Source of the DNA: Nitrospira sp.
Lineage (GTDB): Bacteria > Nitrospirota > Nitrospiria > Nitrospirales > Nitrospiraceae
Assembly (NCBI GenBank): GCA_024331045.1
Contig: JANDJC010000007.1
Span: 1-64,000 of the forward strand
DNA length: 64,000 bases
Reading direction: 5' to 3'
Shown: positions 25,562 through 34,169 of the stretch, piece by piece
How positions within the stretch are numbered: position 1 is the first letter of the stretch
Layout of the letters: each line of letters opens with the position of its first letter
Notes under the pieces: generated by a model
The model's input: the letters and a program-made list of their open reading frames with translations, nothing else
Told to the model about the DNA's origin: nothing
Databases searched by the model: none
Made by a program: the position numbers and the translations under genes

Positions 25562-25921
25562 CTACTCGTAGGCTTCCAAAAACGATTTCTCCGGAAACTG
25601 GCGATGACATCCGCGACAGGTAACGAAATAATAGGCCTCCCGCACGGAGAGGGTTGCGCGAAAGTCCAAGGTGACTCCCTGATGGTTACAGGCCGTACAG
25701 GAAATCTCCTTGAGGCGAAGCGGGACGTCCGGTTGGGTCCGCAGATAGAACTCGACGTCTGTATGAACAGGGAAGGTGTAGAAACAGGCCCGACAGATCC
25801 CGCGCCACTCACCATCCGAGCCCATGGAGCGGTCGTCGATTGCGAAACTAGACTGTTTACATACGGCGCAGGCAACCGAACCGAGCCGTCGCTCCACTTC
25901 CTCTTTGGTGAGAGTCACCAT
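25562..25921 (-). CDS. Triple CxxC zinc-ribbon hypothetical protein
   Basis: A 119-residue protein with four CxxC pairs (CAVC, CRAC, CTAC, CRGC), arranged as two tandem zinc ribbons: CAVC...CRACFYTFP and CTAC...CRGCHRQFP. The two halves look alike (each second pair is followed by an aromatic residue and F-P), suggesting an internal duplication. No enzymatic domain is seen. It could bind nucleic acid or act as a structural adaptor; function unknown. Confidence 0.65.
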   Translation of the reverse strand: MVTLTKEEVERRLGSVACAVCKQSSFAIDDRSMGSDGEWRGICRACFYTFPVHTDVEFYLRTQPDVPLRLKEISCTACNHQGVTLDFRATLSVREAYYFVTCRGCHRQFPEKSFLEAYE

Positions 25922-26058
25922 ATCAAACGCTCAACGTGGTAGGCGAGATGCACAAGGTAGTTGAACCCCCCGCAGTATAGCCATGGGGCCTGTCAAACCG
26001 CAACCAGGCGAGCGAGGTTCCGTGACGGCCTCAACGAGACCATGGTGAGGAAAGATCC

Positions 26059-26511
26059 GTGTATCAGATGACCAAGCGTCTGTTCGTCGGCAACATTGAT
26101 GAGATGGCGTTGCCGCCCGCGCCGATCGGAGCCGTGCTGTTGGTTGCCGAGGAATGCAGGCTCGAGACGCCGCCATGGGTGTCCGCCGCGAAAATCCCCC
26201 TCAAAGAATTCGCTCGGCCGGATGTCGAACGGTTGGTGGACGCAGTGGCATGGATCGAGCAGCAGCTGAAAGAGAACAATGTCATGGTCTGTTGTCGCGC
26301 TGGCATGAGCCGGTCGGTATCGGTGGTCGTTGCATATCTTTGTTGCGTCGAGGGCTACTGCTATGACGAAGCCCTACGACTGGCGACGACTCGGCGGCCT
26401 GGAGCACTACCGTTGCCGGAGTTGGAGGCCACGATAGCGCTCGTCAGGCACATCCGGCGGGCGACTCCTGGGCCTTCGACGATCCGCGACAGGGTTCAGC
26501 CGCCAAGGTGA
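26059..26511 (+). CDS. Dual-specificity phosphatase-like protein
   Basis: A 150-residue protein with the cysteine-phosphatase fold: the P-loop is VCCRAGMSRSVSVVVAYL, i.e. C-X5-R with catalytic Cys and Arg and the following Ser. The usual His just before the nucleophile is replaced by Cys, giving CC-RAGMSR. The general-acid Asp region may be KEFARPDVERLVDAV. It starts at GTG 26059 after GAGGAAA; an ATG at 26068 is an alternative. It may dephosphorylate Tyr/Ser/Thr proteins or a phosphorylated small molecule. It directly precedes mutM. Confidence 0.75.
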   Translation: MYQMTKRLFVGNIDEMALPPAPIGAVLLVAEECRLETPPWVSAAKIPLKEFARPDVERLVDAVAWIEQQLKENNVMVCCRAGMSRSVSVVVAYLCCVEGYCYDEALRLATTRRPGALPLPELEATIALVRHIRRATPGPSTIRDRVQPPR

Positions 26512-26569
26512 TGTCCTTGTCTCCGTCATGCGCTGTTACTCCGACATTGTTGATGGGGGGAGGCCGCAC

Positions 26570-27400
26570 ATGCCTGAGTTGCCCGAAGCGGAGGTTGTCA
26601 CTCGACAGATCAGAGCCAAGCTCACAGGCTGCCGCGTGCGTGAACTATGGATCGGCCGTGCCGACATCGTACGCCAAGGGTATACCTGGCGATCATGGTA
26701 TGTGGATGCCCGGCTGGATTCGGTCACTCGATACGGGAAAAGTATCGCGATCGCCTTTGTGAAGGGTGGCGAGATTCGTTACCTCGTTGTTGAATTAGGC
26801 ATGACAGGATTGCTGCTGTTTTCCTCGGTCGCGATCAAACTTCCTCAGCATATCCACGCCCGCCTGGTTTTCGATGGTGGAAAGGAAACCGAACTGCGAT
26901 ACTGGAATCCGCGGCGATTCGGCCGCCTTCGGCTGTTGGACCAAGGCGGTTTGGATCAGTATGTGAGGAAGCGATTCGGTAGTGACCCCCTCTCCGTTAC
27001 CCTCGAGGACTTCACGACACGGATTAGGGATCGGCGGGGACGGCTCAAGTCGCTGTTGATGCAGCAACAAGTAATTGCCGGCATCGGCAACATCTATGCA
27101 AATGAGATCCTCTTTCGTGCTGGTCTTCATCCACATGCGCGGGCGAACAAATTGGCGCCGTCAAGCCGGGAACGGCTGTACCATGTGACCAGAGCCGTAT
27201 TAACAGAAGCCATTGCCTGTGGGGGGTCTAGCGTTAGGGACTTCTTTGCTCCCGATGGGGGCGAAGGATGCTATAAACGATATCATCGGGTCTATGGAAA
27301 AACGGGCCAGCCTTGTCCGAATCGATGTGGCGCGACCATTCGCCATCTCAAGGGAGAGCGTAGCTCCTTCTATTGCCCTCGCTGTCAGCGGTGGAGGTAA
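26570..27400 (+). CDS. mutM: Formamidopyrimidine-DNA glycosylase
   Basis: Fpg/MutM removes oxidised purines such as 8-oxoguanine and cleaves the abasic site. The 276-residue enzyme must start at ATG 26570 because the catalytic N-terminal Pro2-Glu3 (MPELPEAEVV) depends on it. Also seen: ELGMTGLLL, LRYWNPRRFGRL, the helix-two-turn-helix QQQVIAGIGNIYANEILFRAG and the C-terminal zinc finger CPNRC...CPRCQ. The lysine usually at about residue 57 lies in YGKSIAI. Length is normal. Confidence 0.95.
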   Translation: MPELPEAEVVTRQIRAKLTGCRVRELWIGRADIVRQGYTWRSWYVDARLDSVTRYGKSIAIAFVKGGEIRYLVVELGMTGLLLFSSVAIKLPQHIHARLVFDGGKETELRYWNPRRFGRLRLLDQGGLDQYVRKRFGSDPLSVTLEDFTTRIRDRRGRLKSLLMQQQVIAGIGNIYANEILFRAGLHPHARANKLAPSSRERLYHVTRAVLTEAIACGGSSVRDFFAPDGGEGCYKRYHRVYGKTGQPCPNRCGATIRHLKGERSSFYCPRCQRWR

Positions 27401-27488
27401 CAATGTTTGGGCTAGCTGCTTGATAGTCTCTTGAATGAGAGTCTGAAGTAGGTCTTTTGAGTACTGCTTATGTAGTCCCTCTGGTGCC

Positions 27489-27517
27489 TTGAGTCATAGG
27501 AGAGATTCCGCTAGAAT
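27489..27517 (+). promoter_or_regulatory. Promoter candidate for aclB-aclA
   Basis: TTGAGT (27489-27494), a 17-base spacer and TAGAAT (27512-27517), 62 bases upstream of the aclB start. This is the best sigma-70-like match in the 179-base gap after mutM. Confidence 0.5.
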
Positions 27518-27579
27518 CCCCTTCCCTTTGCAGCGAAACTCGTATATTCACGACATTCATCCTTTCCAAGGAGCAGGTC

Positions 27580-28779
27580 ATGGCCAAGGTGTTGGAAGGC
27601 CCGGGAATGGGGCTGATGAAGAAATGGGGCATTCATGTTCCCAACTATGTTGTCGTCACGTCTGCCGAGGAGTTGGACAAGTTGGGGCAGGCCAATGACT
27701 GGCTGAAACAAGGCAAGCTGGTTGCCAAAGCTCATGAGGCCTTGGGGTCGCGGTTTAAGTTAGGGCTGGTGAAGGTGGGACTGGACCTCCAGGGGGCAAT
27801 AGCCGCCGTCAAGGAAATGATTGGTCGGCAAGTGGGGAGCATTACGGTTTCGCAAGTCATTATTTCCGAGATGGTTTCTCACACGGAGGAGTATTACTGC
27901 GCCGTCAAGTCGGTGCGGGAAGGCAGCGAGATTTTGGTTGCCAATTGTGGTGGCGTCGAGGTGGAGTCGAATTGGGATCGGGTTAAACGGCTCCTCGTGG
28001 AGATCGGACAACAGCCAGCCCATGAGGAGTTGGAGAGGGTTGTCAAGGATGCTGGCTTTACTGGGCCGTTGATCAAAAAGATGGCGGACTTCGCCGCGAA
28101 ACTGTTTACCTGTTTTGACAACGAAGACGCGCAATACCTGGAGGTTAATCCAGTGGTGATGCGCGAGAGTGATGGCGAGTTGGTGGCCTTGGACGCGGTC
28201 ACCTTGCTGGATGCCGATGCCAAGTTCCGTCATCCGGATTGGAATTTTCAATTCGCCGCGGAATTCGGCCGCGCCTATACAAAGAACGAATTGGAGATTA
28301 TGGCGATCGACAGCAAAATCAAGGGATCCGTCAAATTCATCGAAATTCCGGGAGGCGATACGGCCATGCTTCCTGCCGGCGGAGGGGCCAGCGTCTATTA
28401 CTCTGATGCGGTCGTGGCGTTGGGGGGTAAGCTTGCCAATTATGCAGAGTATTCGGGTGATCCTCCGGATTGGGCGGTGGAGGCCCTCACGGAAAAGGTG
28501 TGTAGCTTGCCAGGGATCAAGAACATTATCGTGGGCGGGGCGATCGCGAACTTTACCGACGTGAAGAAAACCTTTGGGGGGATCATTAACGGGTTTCGCA
28601 AAGCCAAGGCTGATGGCAAGCTCAAGGGTGTCAAAATATGGGTACGCCGGGGCGGTCCGCGCGAGAAGGAAGGGCTGGAGGCTATGCGGGCCTTGAAAGA
28701 AGAGGGATTCGATATCGAAGTCTTCGACCGCTACACGCCGCTGACGGACATTGTCGATAAAGCGCTGGCGGGCAAGTGA
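27580..28779 (+). CDS. aclB: ATP-citrate lyase, beta (small) subunit
   Basis: ATP-citrate lyase splits citrate into acetyl-CoA and oxaloacetate, the defining reaction of the rTCA cycle. This 399-residue subunit is related to the ATP-grasp subunit of succinyl-CoA synthetase; its length equals AclB of green sulfur bacteria. Seen: KGKLVAKAH-like ATP-grasp start (QGKLVAKAHEALGSRFKLGLV), YLEVNPVVM, PAGGGASVYYSDAVVALGGKLANYAEYSGDPP and a C-terminal NIIVGGAIANFTDVKKTFGGII. AAGGAG precedes the ATG. The aclA gene follows at 28910. Confidence 0.94.
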   Translation: MAKVLEGPGMGLMKKWGIHVPNYVVVTSAEELDKLGQANDWLKQGKLVAKAHEALGSRFKLGLVKVGLDLQGAIAAVKEMIGRQVGSITVSQVIISEMVSHTEEYYCAVKSVREGSEILVANCGGVEVESNWDRVKRLLVEIGQQPAHEELERVVKDAGFTGPLIKKMADFAAKLFTCFDNEDAQYLEVNPVVMRESDGELVALDAVTLLDADAKFRHPDWNFQFAAEFGRAYTKNELEIMAIDSKIKGSVKFIEIPGGDTAMLPAGGGASVYYSDAVVALGGKLANYAEYSGDPPDWAVEALTEKVCSLPGIKNIIVGGAIANFTDVKKTFGGIINGFRKAKADGKLKGVKIWVRRGGPREKEGLEAMRALKEEGFDIEVFDRYTPLTDIVDKALAGK

Positions 28780-28909
28780 TCAGTGCCAGCTTCAATGTTT
28801 GGAATATTGAGCCCGTGATAAGGTGATGGTTCGTTCCTCGTCCTTCTTGTCTCAAGTGCATCATCGGTCGTTCATCGTCGCGCAAGATTAAGATCAAGAG
28901 GAGATCCTG

Positions 28910-30730
28910 ATGAGCATTCTGGCGAACAAAGAGACTCGTGTGGTGATTCAAGGTGGCCCGGCCGGTGTCAATGCAGCCCGCCGGATGGCGGAGTTCTGCT
29001 ACCTCATCAAACAACCGCTCAACGTGGAAGCCTTCGTTTATCCTCCTGAAGCCGGCAAGACCAACGAAATTCCCTATGGGAGCGGCCTCATCACCGTTCC
29101 GGTCTACGCCACCGTAGCCGAGGCCACTAAACATCATCCGGCAATCAATACGAGTCTTGTGTATATCGGCGCAGATCGTGCGATGAAGGCCGGTATGGAG
29201 GCGTTGGATGATCCACACATCAAGCTGGTGTCGATGATCACCGAAGGGGTGCCCGAGAAAGACGCAAAACTGCTGGGGGCCCATGCTCGTAAATTGGGCA
29301 AGATCTTCAATGGCCCTTCGTCGATCGGCATTATTTCCGCCGGCGCCTGCAGGCTGGGGGTCATTGGCGGCGCCTACGACAACCTGGTGCTCTCGAAGCT
29401 CTATCGGGAAGGCTCGTTCGGCGTCATTACGAAGTCGGGCGGCCTTTCCAACGAAATCATCTGGATTTGCTCGCAGTTTGCAGATGGGATCACCACGGCT
29501 ATTGGGATTGGGGGAGATACCTATCCCGGCACCGACTATGTCACCTATCTTGAGATGTTCGAGCAGGACCCTCAGACAAAAGCGGTTGTCATCGTTGGCG
29601 AAATGGGCGGAGATCTGGAGGAACGGGCGGCCGAGTGGTATGGGGCCCAAAAACGCCGTATCAAGTTGATTGGGATTGTCTCGGGGTTCTGCCAGGAGAG
29701 TTTGCCCAAGGGGATGAAGTTCGGCCATGCCGGCGCTAAAGAAGGCATGAAAGGTGAAGGATCGGCTCGCTCGAAGTCTGAGGCGCTGAAACGGGCTGGT
29801 GCGATCGTCCCCCCGACATTCGGCGCACTTGGTCCCGCCATCAAGGAAGTCTATCAAGAGCTGCTCAAGTCCGGGCAAGTCAAGGAAATTGTTGAGCCGA
29901 CCAGCCTGCCGAAGCTTCCCAAGACCGTCGAAGAGGCGATGAAGGCGGACGAGGTGATCGTCACGCCGCTCATTCGCACCACCATCAGTGACGACCGGGG
30001 CGATGAACCGTATTATGACGGCTATCCGGCGTCCGAGCTGATCAACAAAGGCTACGACATCCCTCACGTCATCGGTCTCCTTTGGGATAAGCGGCTCATC
30101 TCGAAGCAGGAGGCTGAAATCATCCGGCGCATCATCATGCTCTCAGCGGACCATGGGCCCTGCGTCAGTGGCGCCTATGCGACGATTCTGGCCGCCTGCG
30201 CCGGCATCGGGATGGCGCAGGCGGTGGCGGCTGGCCTCATCATGATTGGTCCACGTTTTGGAGGGGCGGTGACCGATGCTGGGCGCTGGTTTAAGTACGC
30301 CGTGGACAATAAGATGAGCGTGGACGAGTTTCTAGCCTATATGAAAAAGAACGTGGGCCCTGTGCCCGGTATCGGCCATCGCGTAAAAAGTCTTCGGAAT
30401 CCCGACAAACGTGTCAAGGAACTGGTTGCCTATGTAAAAAGCTTGAACATTAAGACACCCTGTCTCGACTTTGCCCTTCAGGTTGAGCAAGTCACGGCGG
30501 CCAAAAAAGAGAATCTCATTCTGAATGTGGATGGCACGATGGCGGCCATCCTGGTTGATTTGGGATTCCCCGTCGACAGTTTGAATGGCTTTTTCATTTT
30601 GGCCCGCACCATTGGGTTGATCGGGCATTGGGTTGACCAAAAGCGTCAGGACAGCCGCTTGATCCGGCTGTTTGATTATTTGGTGAATTATGCTGTGCCG
30701 AAACGCCGAGAGGTTCCACCGTTACGGTGA
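28910..30730 (+). CDS. aclA: ATP-citrate lyase, alpha (large) subunit
   Basis: The 606-residue large subunit joins a succinyl-CoA-synthetase-alpha-like part (residues ~1-330) with a citrate-synthase-like part. The phosphohistidine loop is GHAGAKEGMKGEG (near residue 270), and the CoA/citrate domain shows SADHGPCVSGAYAT, GPRFGGAVTDAGRWF and PGIGHRVKSLRNPDKR. It is intact in every visible motif. The 130-base gap after aclB holds no gene. Together with aclB it shows this organism uses the two-subunit ACL form. Confidence 0.95.
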   Translation: MSILANKETRVVIQGGPAGVNAARRMAEFCYLIKQPLNVEAFVYPPEAGKTNEIPYGSGLITVPVYATVAEATKHHPAINTSLVYIGADRAMKAGMEALDDPHIKLVSMITEGVPEKDAKLLGAHARKLGKIFNGPSSIGIISAGACRLGVIGGAYDNLVLSKLYREGSFGVITKSGGLSNEIIWICSQFADGITTAIGIGGDTYPGTDYVTYLEMFEQDPQTKAVVIVGEMGGDLEERAAEWYGAQKRRIKLIGIVSGFCQESLPKGMKFGHAGAKEGMKGEGSARSKSEALKRAGAIVPPTFGALGPAIKEVYQELLKSGQVKEIVEPTSLPKLPKTVEEAMKADEVIVTPLIRTTISDDRGDEPYYDGYPASELINKGYDIPHVIGLLWDKRLISKQEAEIIRRIIMLSADHGPCVSGAYATILAACAGIGMAQAVAAGLIMIGPRFGGAVTDAGRWFKYAVDNKMSVDEFLAYMKKNVGPVPGIGHRVKSLRNPDKRVKELVAYVKSLNIKTPCLDFALQVEQVTAAKKENLILNVDGTMAAILVDLGFPVDSLNGFFILARTIGLIGHWVDQKRQDSRLIRLFDYLVNYAVPKRREVPPLR

Positions 30731-30880
30731 GAATGATGACAATGATTGCGAAGGCTCCCGTCGCCTCTTTGCTGGTGGCGGGATGCATCGCTCTACTGTG
30801 GTGATGAGTGCGGACCTGTGGCGAGGGAGCGTCACTTCCTTGTTTCGGTCCTCGACTCAAGCCCGTCCGTGAGGGAGACT

Positions 30881-33127
30881 ATGTCGCTGGAGATCGCTCA
30901 GAAACTCTATGCCAAGATGCCAGGCCTGTTGGAAAAGGCGAGGAAACGGTTTGGCCGGGGGCTGACGTTGGCAGAGAAAATCCTTGTTTCGCATGCCGAT
31001 AATTTTGACGCGCAAGTCTGGGAACGTGGCAAGGCGATGTTGTCGCTGCGGCCGGATCGCGTGGCGATGCAGGATGCAACGGCCCAGATGGCGATGCTCC
31101 AGTTCATGCAGGCGGGGAAGAAAAAAGTGGCCGTGCCGAGCACCATCCATTGCGACCATCTCATTCGAGCTGAAATGGGGTCGGAAAAGGACCTGCTTCG
31201 GGCCATGGAGGAAAACAAGGAGGTTTACAACTTTCTTGCGTCGGCGGCCAAGAAATATGGCATCGGCTTTTGGAAGCCGGGCGCGGGCATCATTCACCAA
31301 GTCGTGCTAGAAAATTATGCGTTTCCCGGCGGTCTGATTATCGGAACTGATTCGCACACGCCAAATGGTGGCGGGTTGGGCATGTTGGCGATTGGAGTGG
31401 GCGGGGCCGATGCCGGTGAAGTGATGGCAGGGCTCCCCTGGGAGGTGCTCCATCCGAAATTAATTGGCGTTCGGCTTACAGGTCGATTGAATGGCTGGGC
31501 ATCACCCAAAGATGTGATTCTCTACCTGTGCGGGCTTTTAACGGTCAAGGGGGGAACGAATAAGATCATCGAGTATTTCGGCCCTGGGGCCGAGACGATC
31601 AGCGCCACGGGCAAGGGGACGATTTGCAATATGGGTGCGGAGTTGGGGGCCACGACATCGGTCTTCCCCTTTGACCAGAAAATGGTTGCGTATATGAATC
31701 TGACGGACCGGGCGGAGTGGGCCAATCTCGCGTTGGCAAACAGGGAGCATCTGATAGCTGATCCGGAGGTCTATGAGGCTCCGGAAAAGTACTATGATCA
31801 GATTATCGAAATCGATCTCTCGAAGCTCGAACCGTACGTGGTGGGACCCCACACGCCGGATTTGGCTCGCCCGATCTCGAAACTGGCTGCGGAAGCCGAA
31901 GAAAAAAAATATCCGGTTGAACTCAAGGCAGCGTTGATCGGCAGTTGTACGAATTCCTCTTACGAGGACATTAGCCGCTCGGCGCATGTCGCGCGGCAAG
32001 CATTGAAAGCCGGGTTGAAAGCGAAAACGTCGTTTCTTATCTCTCCTGGCTCCGAACGCATTTATCACACAATGAAGCGCGATGGCTTCCTGGACGCGTT
32101 CGAGCAGCTAGGGGGAACGGTTCTGTCGAATTCCTGCGGCCCCTGCATCGGTCAGTGGAAGCGCGCCGATGGTGTCAAAGGGCGGGCGGATTCGATCGTC
32201 AGCTCCTTTAACAGGAACTTCCCCGGCCGAAATGACGGCATTAATGAGACGCTCTCATTCTTGGCGAGTCCTGAGATCGTGACCGCCTTTGCCATCACGG
32301 GAGACCTCCGGTTCAACCCCCTGACGCAACCCGTCAAAGGGGCGGACGGTAAAGAGTTCATGCTTGAGCCTCCGGTCGGAGAAGAACTGCCGGCAAAGGG
32401 GTTTGCGAAGGGGGAGGAAGGTTATGTCCCTCCGGCGGAAAATGGAGAGGGGTTGACGGTAGATATTCCTCCCACCAGCGAAAGGCTTCAGCTCCTCCAG
32501 CCGTTCCCGCGTTGGGACGGAAGAGATTTCGAAAAACTTCCTCTCCTGATCAAGACAAAAGGAAAGACCACGACCGACCATATCTCTCCGGCTGGTCCCT
32601 GGCTGAAATTCCGCGGTCACTTAGACAAGATCAGCGACAACATGTTCCTGGGGGCCAATAACGCGTTTTCTTCCGAGCCAGGGAAGGGAACCAACGTGCT
32701 GACGGGGGAAACCAATCTGACCATTGCGCAGATTGCGCGGGATTACAAGGCCAAGGGGATTGGGTCGGTGGTGGTGGGAGACGAAAATTATGGCGAAGGT
32801 AGCAGTCGCGAACATGCCGCCATGTCGCCACGATTTTTGAATGTGCGGGTTGTGATCGCGAAGAGCTTCGCCCGTATTCACGAGACTAATCTCAAGAAAC
32901 AGGGGATCTTGGCCTTAACCTTTGCTGATCCCAATGATTACGAGAAGATCGAACAATTTGACCGGATCAGCGTGACCGGTCTCAACAATTTGGCGCCAGG
33001 CAAGCCGGTGACGGTGACCATTCATAAGCCGGATGGTCAAACGGTGACGATTCAGGCGAACCACAGTATGACGGAGCAACAAATCGAGTGGTTCAAGGCG
33101 GGTTCGGCACTCAATGCATTGAACTGA
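30881..33127 (+). CDS. acnA: Aconitate hydratase
   Basis: Aconitase isomerises isocitrate and citrate. The 748-residue protein is of the mitochondrial-like type: [51 protein letters not shown], the cluster ligands [10 protein letters not shown] and [10 protein letters not shown], and the swivel domain with [25 protein letters not shown]-like sequence. The ATG at 30881 has GAGGGAG in front; the open frame upstream to 30746 gives an unrelated, Cys-rich extension. It lies 150 bases after aclA. The symbol could also be acn; I use acnA loosely. Confidence 0.93.
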   Translation: MSLEIAQKLYAKMPGLLEKARKRFGRGLTLAEKILVSHADNFDAQVWERGKAMLSLRPDRVAMQDATAQMAMLQFMQAGKKKVAVPSTIHCDHLIRAEMGSEKDLLRAMEENKEVYNFLASAAKKYGIGFWKPGAGIIHQVVLENYAFPGGLIIGTDSHTPNGGGLGMLAIGVGGADAGEVMAGLPWEVLHPKLIGVRLTGRLNGWASPKDVILYLCGLLTVKGGTNKIIEYFGPGAETISATGKGTICNMGAELGATTSVFPFDQKMVAYMNLTDRAEWANLALANREHLIADPEVYEAPEKYYDQIIEIDLSKLEPYVVGPHTPDLARPISKLAAEAEEKKYPVELKAALIGSCTNSSYEDISRSAHVARQALKAGLKAKTSFLISPGSERIYHTMKRDGFLDAFEQLGGTVLSNSCGPCIGQWKRADGVKGRADSIVSSFNRNFPGRNDGINETLSFLASPEIVTAFAITGDLRFNPLTQPVKGADGKEFMLEPPVGEELPAKGFAKGEEGYVPPAENGEGLTVDIPPTSERLQLLQPFPRWDGRDFEKLPLLIKTKGKTTTDHISPAGPWLKFRGHLDKISDNMFLGANNAFSSEPGKGTNVLTGETNLTIAQIARDYKAKGIGSVVVGDENYGEGSSREHAAMSPRFLNVRVVIAKSFARIHETNLKKQGILALTFADPNDYEKIEQFDRISVTGLNNLAPGKPVTVTIHKPDGQTVTIQANHSMTEQQIEWFKAGSALNALN

Positions 33128-33317
33128 ATGATTGACGAAACACAAACGCCATAGCTATCCGCAGGAATGAGCAAGAAATTATGGGCTCAGAGGAAGAGGG
33201 GGCGGTGTCGACGGAAGCAACGTTGGCGTGTGTTGTGGTTGCCGGCATTCCCGTTTCCCGTGTATTGAGAGGAAGTGAGCGTTGCAAGATCAATGACACA
33301 AGAGATCGCATGCGCTA

Positions 33318-33353
33318 CCAAGGATAACAGATGGCCCAAGGATAACAGATGAC
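33318..33353 (+). repeat. 18-base tandem duplication carrying ribosome-binding site and start codon
   Basis: CCAAGGATAACAGATGGC (33318-33335) is followed at once by CCAAGGATAACAGATGAC (33336-33353). Each copy holds an AAGGA Shine-Dalgarno-like element and an ATG. The first ATG (33331) opens a four-codon mini-frame, MAQG-stop; the second (33349) starts the iron-sulfur subunit gene. The two ATGs are in the same frame, separated by a TAA. Confidence 0.85.
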
Positions 33354-34065
33354 CATGGGGCAGAACGATGACAATCTGATCGACCAACCAGAGGTGCTCC
33401 AGCCTCGAATGGTCACGATTGAAATTTCCGGTAAGCAATACACGGTGCCGGAAGGGATCACGGTCATCAAGGCCATGTGGTATGCAGGTCAGGAGGTGGT
33501 CCGAGGTGTGGGTTGCTTAGGAGGATTTTGCGGTGCCTGCGCCACCTACTACCGGACCAAGGATGACCCGAAGGTCAAAACCTGTCTGGCCTGTCAAACG
33601 GCGGTTCAGGACGGCATGTCGTTTACAATGATGCCGCCGTTTCCCGCGCGCAAGGCCATTTACGACATTCGAACGCTCCAGGATCCCAAACAAGACTTGT
33701 TTAATCTGTATCCAGAAGCTCCGTTGTGCCGGAATTGCAATGCTTGCACCGAAGCCTGTCCGCAAAAGATAGATGTGCGGGAAGGAGTGTGGAAAGCGGT
33801 GTTCGGGGATTTCCAAAGCGTGGCGACTATGTTCATGGACTGTGTGATGTGCGGGATGTGTGCACCGGTCTGCATCGCCGATATTGCACCAAATCTCGTC
33901 GCCCTCTACGTCAGCCGTGCGCAGGGAGCACATTTCACTGAGAAGCCGATGGGATTGGAGGCTCGCATCAAAGAAATCGAAGAAGGCCGGTTCAATGACG
34001 AATGGAATAAGATCTTTTCGATGAACAAAGAGGAATTGGCGGAGCTCTGCGCCAAAGTCAAGTGA
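33349..34065 (+). CDS. Fumarate reductase/succinate dehydrogenase-type iron-sulfur subunit
   Basis: A 238-residue electron-transfer subunit. The N-terminal domain has a plant-ferredoxin-type [2Fe-2S] motif (GCLGGFCGACATYYR with a later CLAC). The C-terminal domain has CRNCNACTEACP and CVMCGMCAPVC for further iron-sulfur clusters. This matches SdhB/FrdB or the TfrB-like subunits. With the flavoprotein gene at 34170 it would convert fumarate and succinate in the rTCA cycle. No membrane-anchor gene (SdhC/D or a CCG-domain subunit) is next to it. The start lies in a duplicated leader. Confidence 0.85.
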   Translation: MTMGQNDDNLIDQPEVLQPRMVTIEISGKQYTVPEGITVIKAMWYAGQEVVRGVGCLGGFCGACATYYRTKDDPKVKTCLACQTAVQDGMSFTMMPPFPARKAIYDIRTLQDPKQDLFNLYPEAPLCRNCNACTEACPQKIDVREGVWKAVFGDFQSVATMFMDCVMCGMCAPVCIADIAPNLVALYVSRAQGAHFTEKPMGLEARIKEIEEGRFNDEWNKIFSMNKEELAELCAKVK

Positions 34066-34169
34066 AGGGCTGGCAGTTCCTGGCGCGTCATAAAAAGATC
34101 CCCCTTGCGGGCGCCATCGGCTCAACGAATAGCGGAAGCTGCAAGGGTGGAACCGTCGGCTGACATCAT

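Noticed and set aside
28682-30067. 461-residue reverse ORF inside aclA
   Set aside because: Antisense shadow of aclB/aclA; composition and lack of motifs show it is not a gene.
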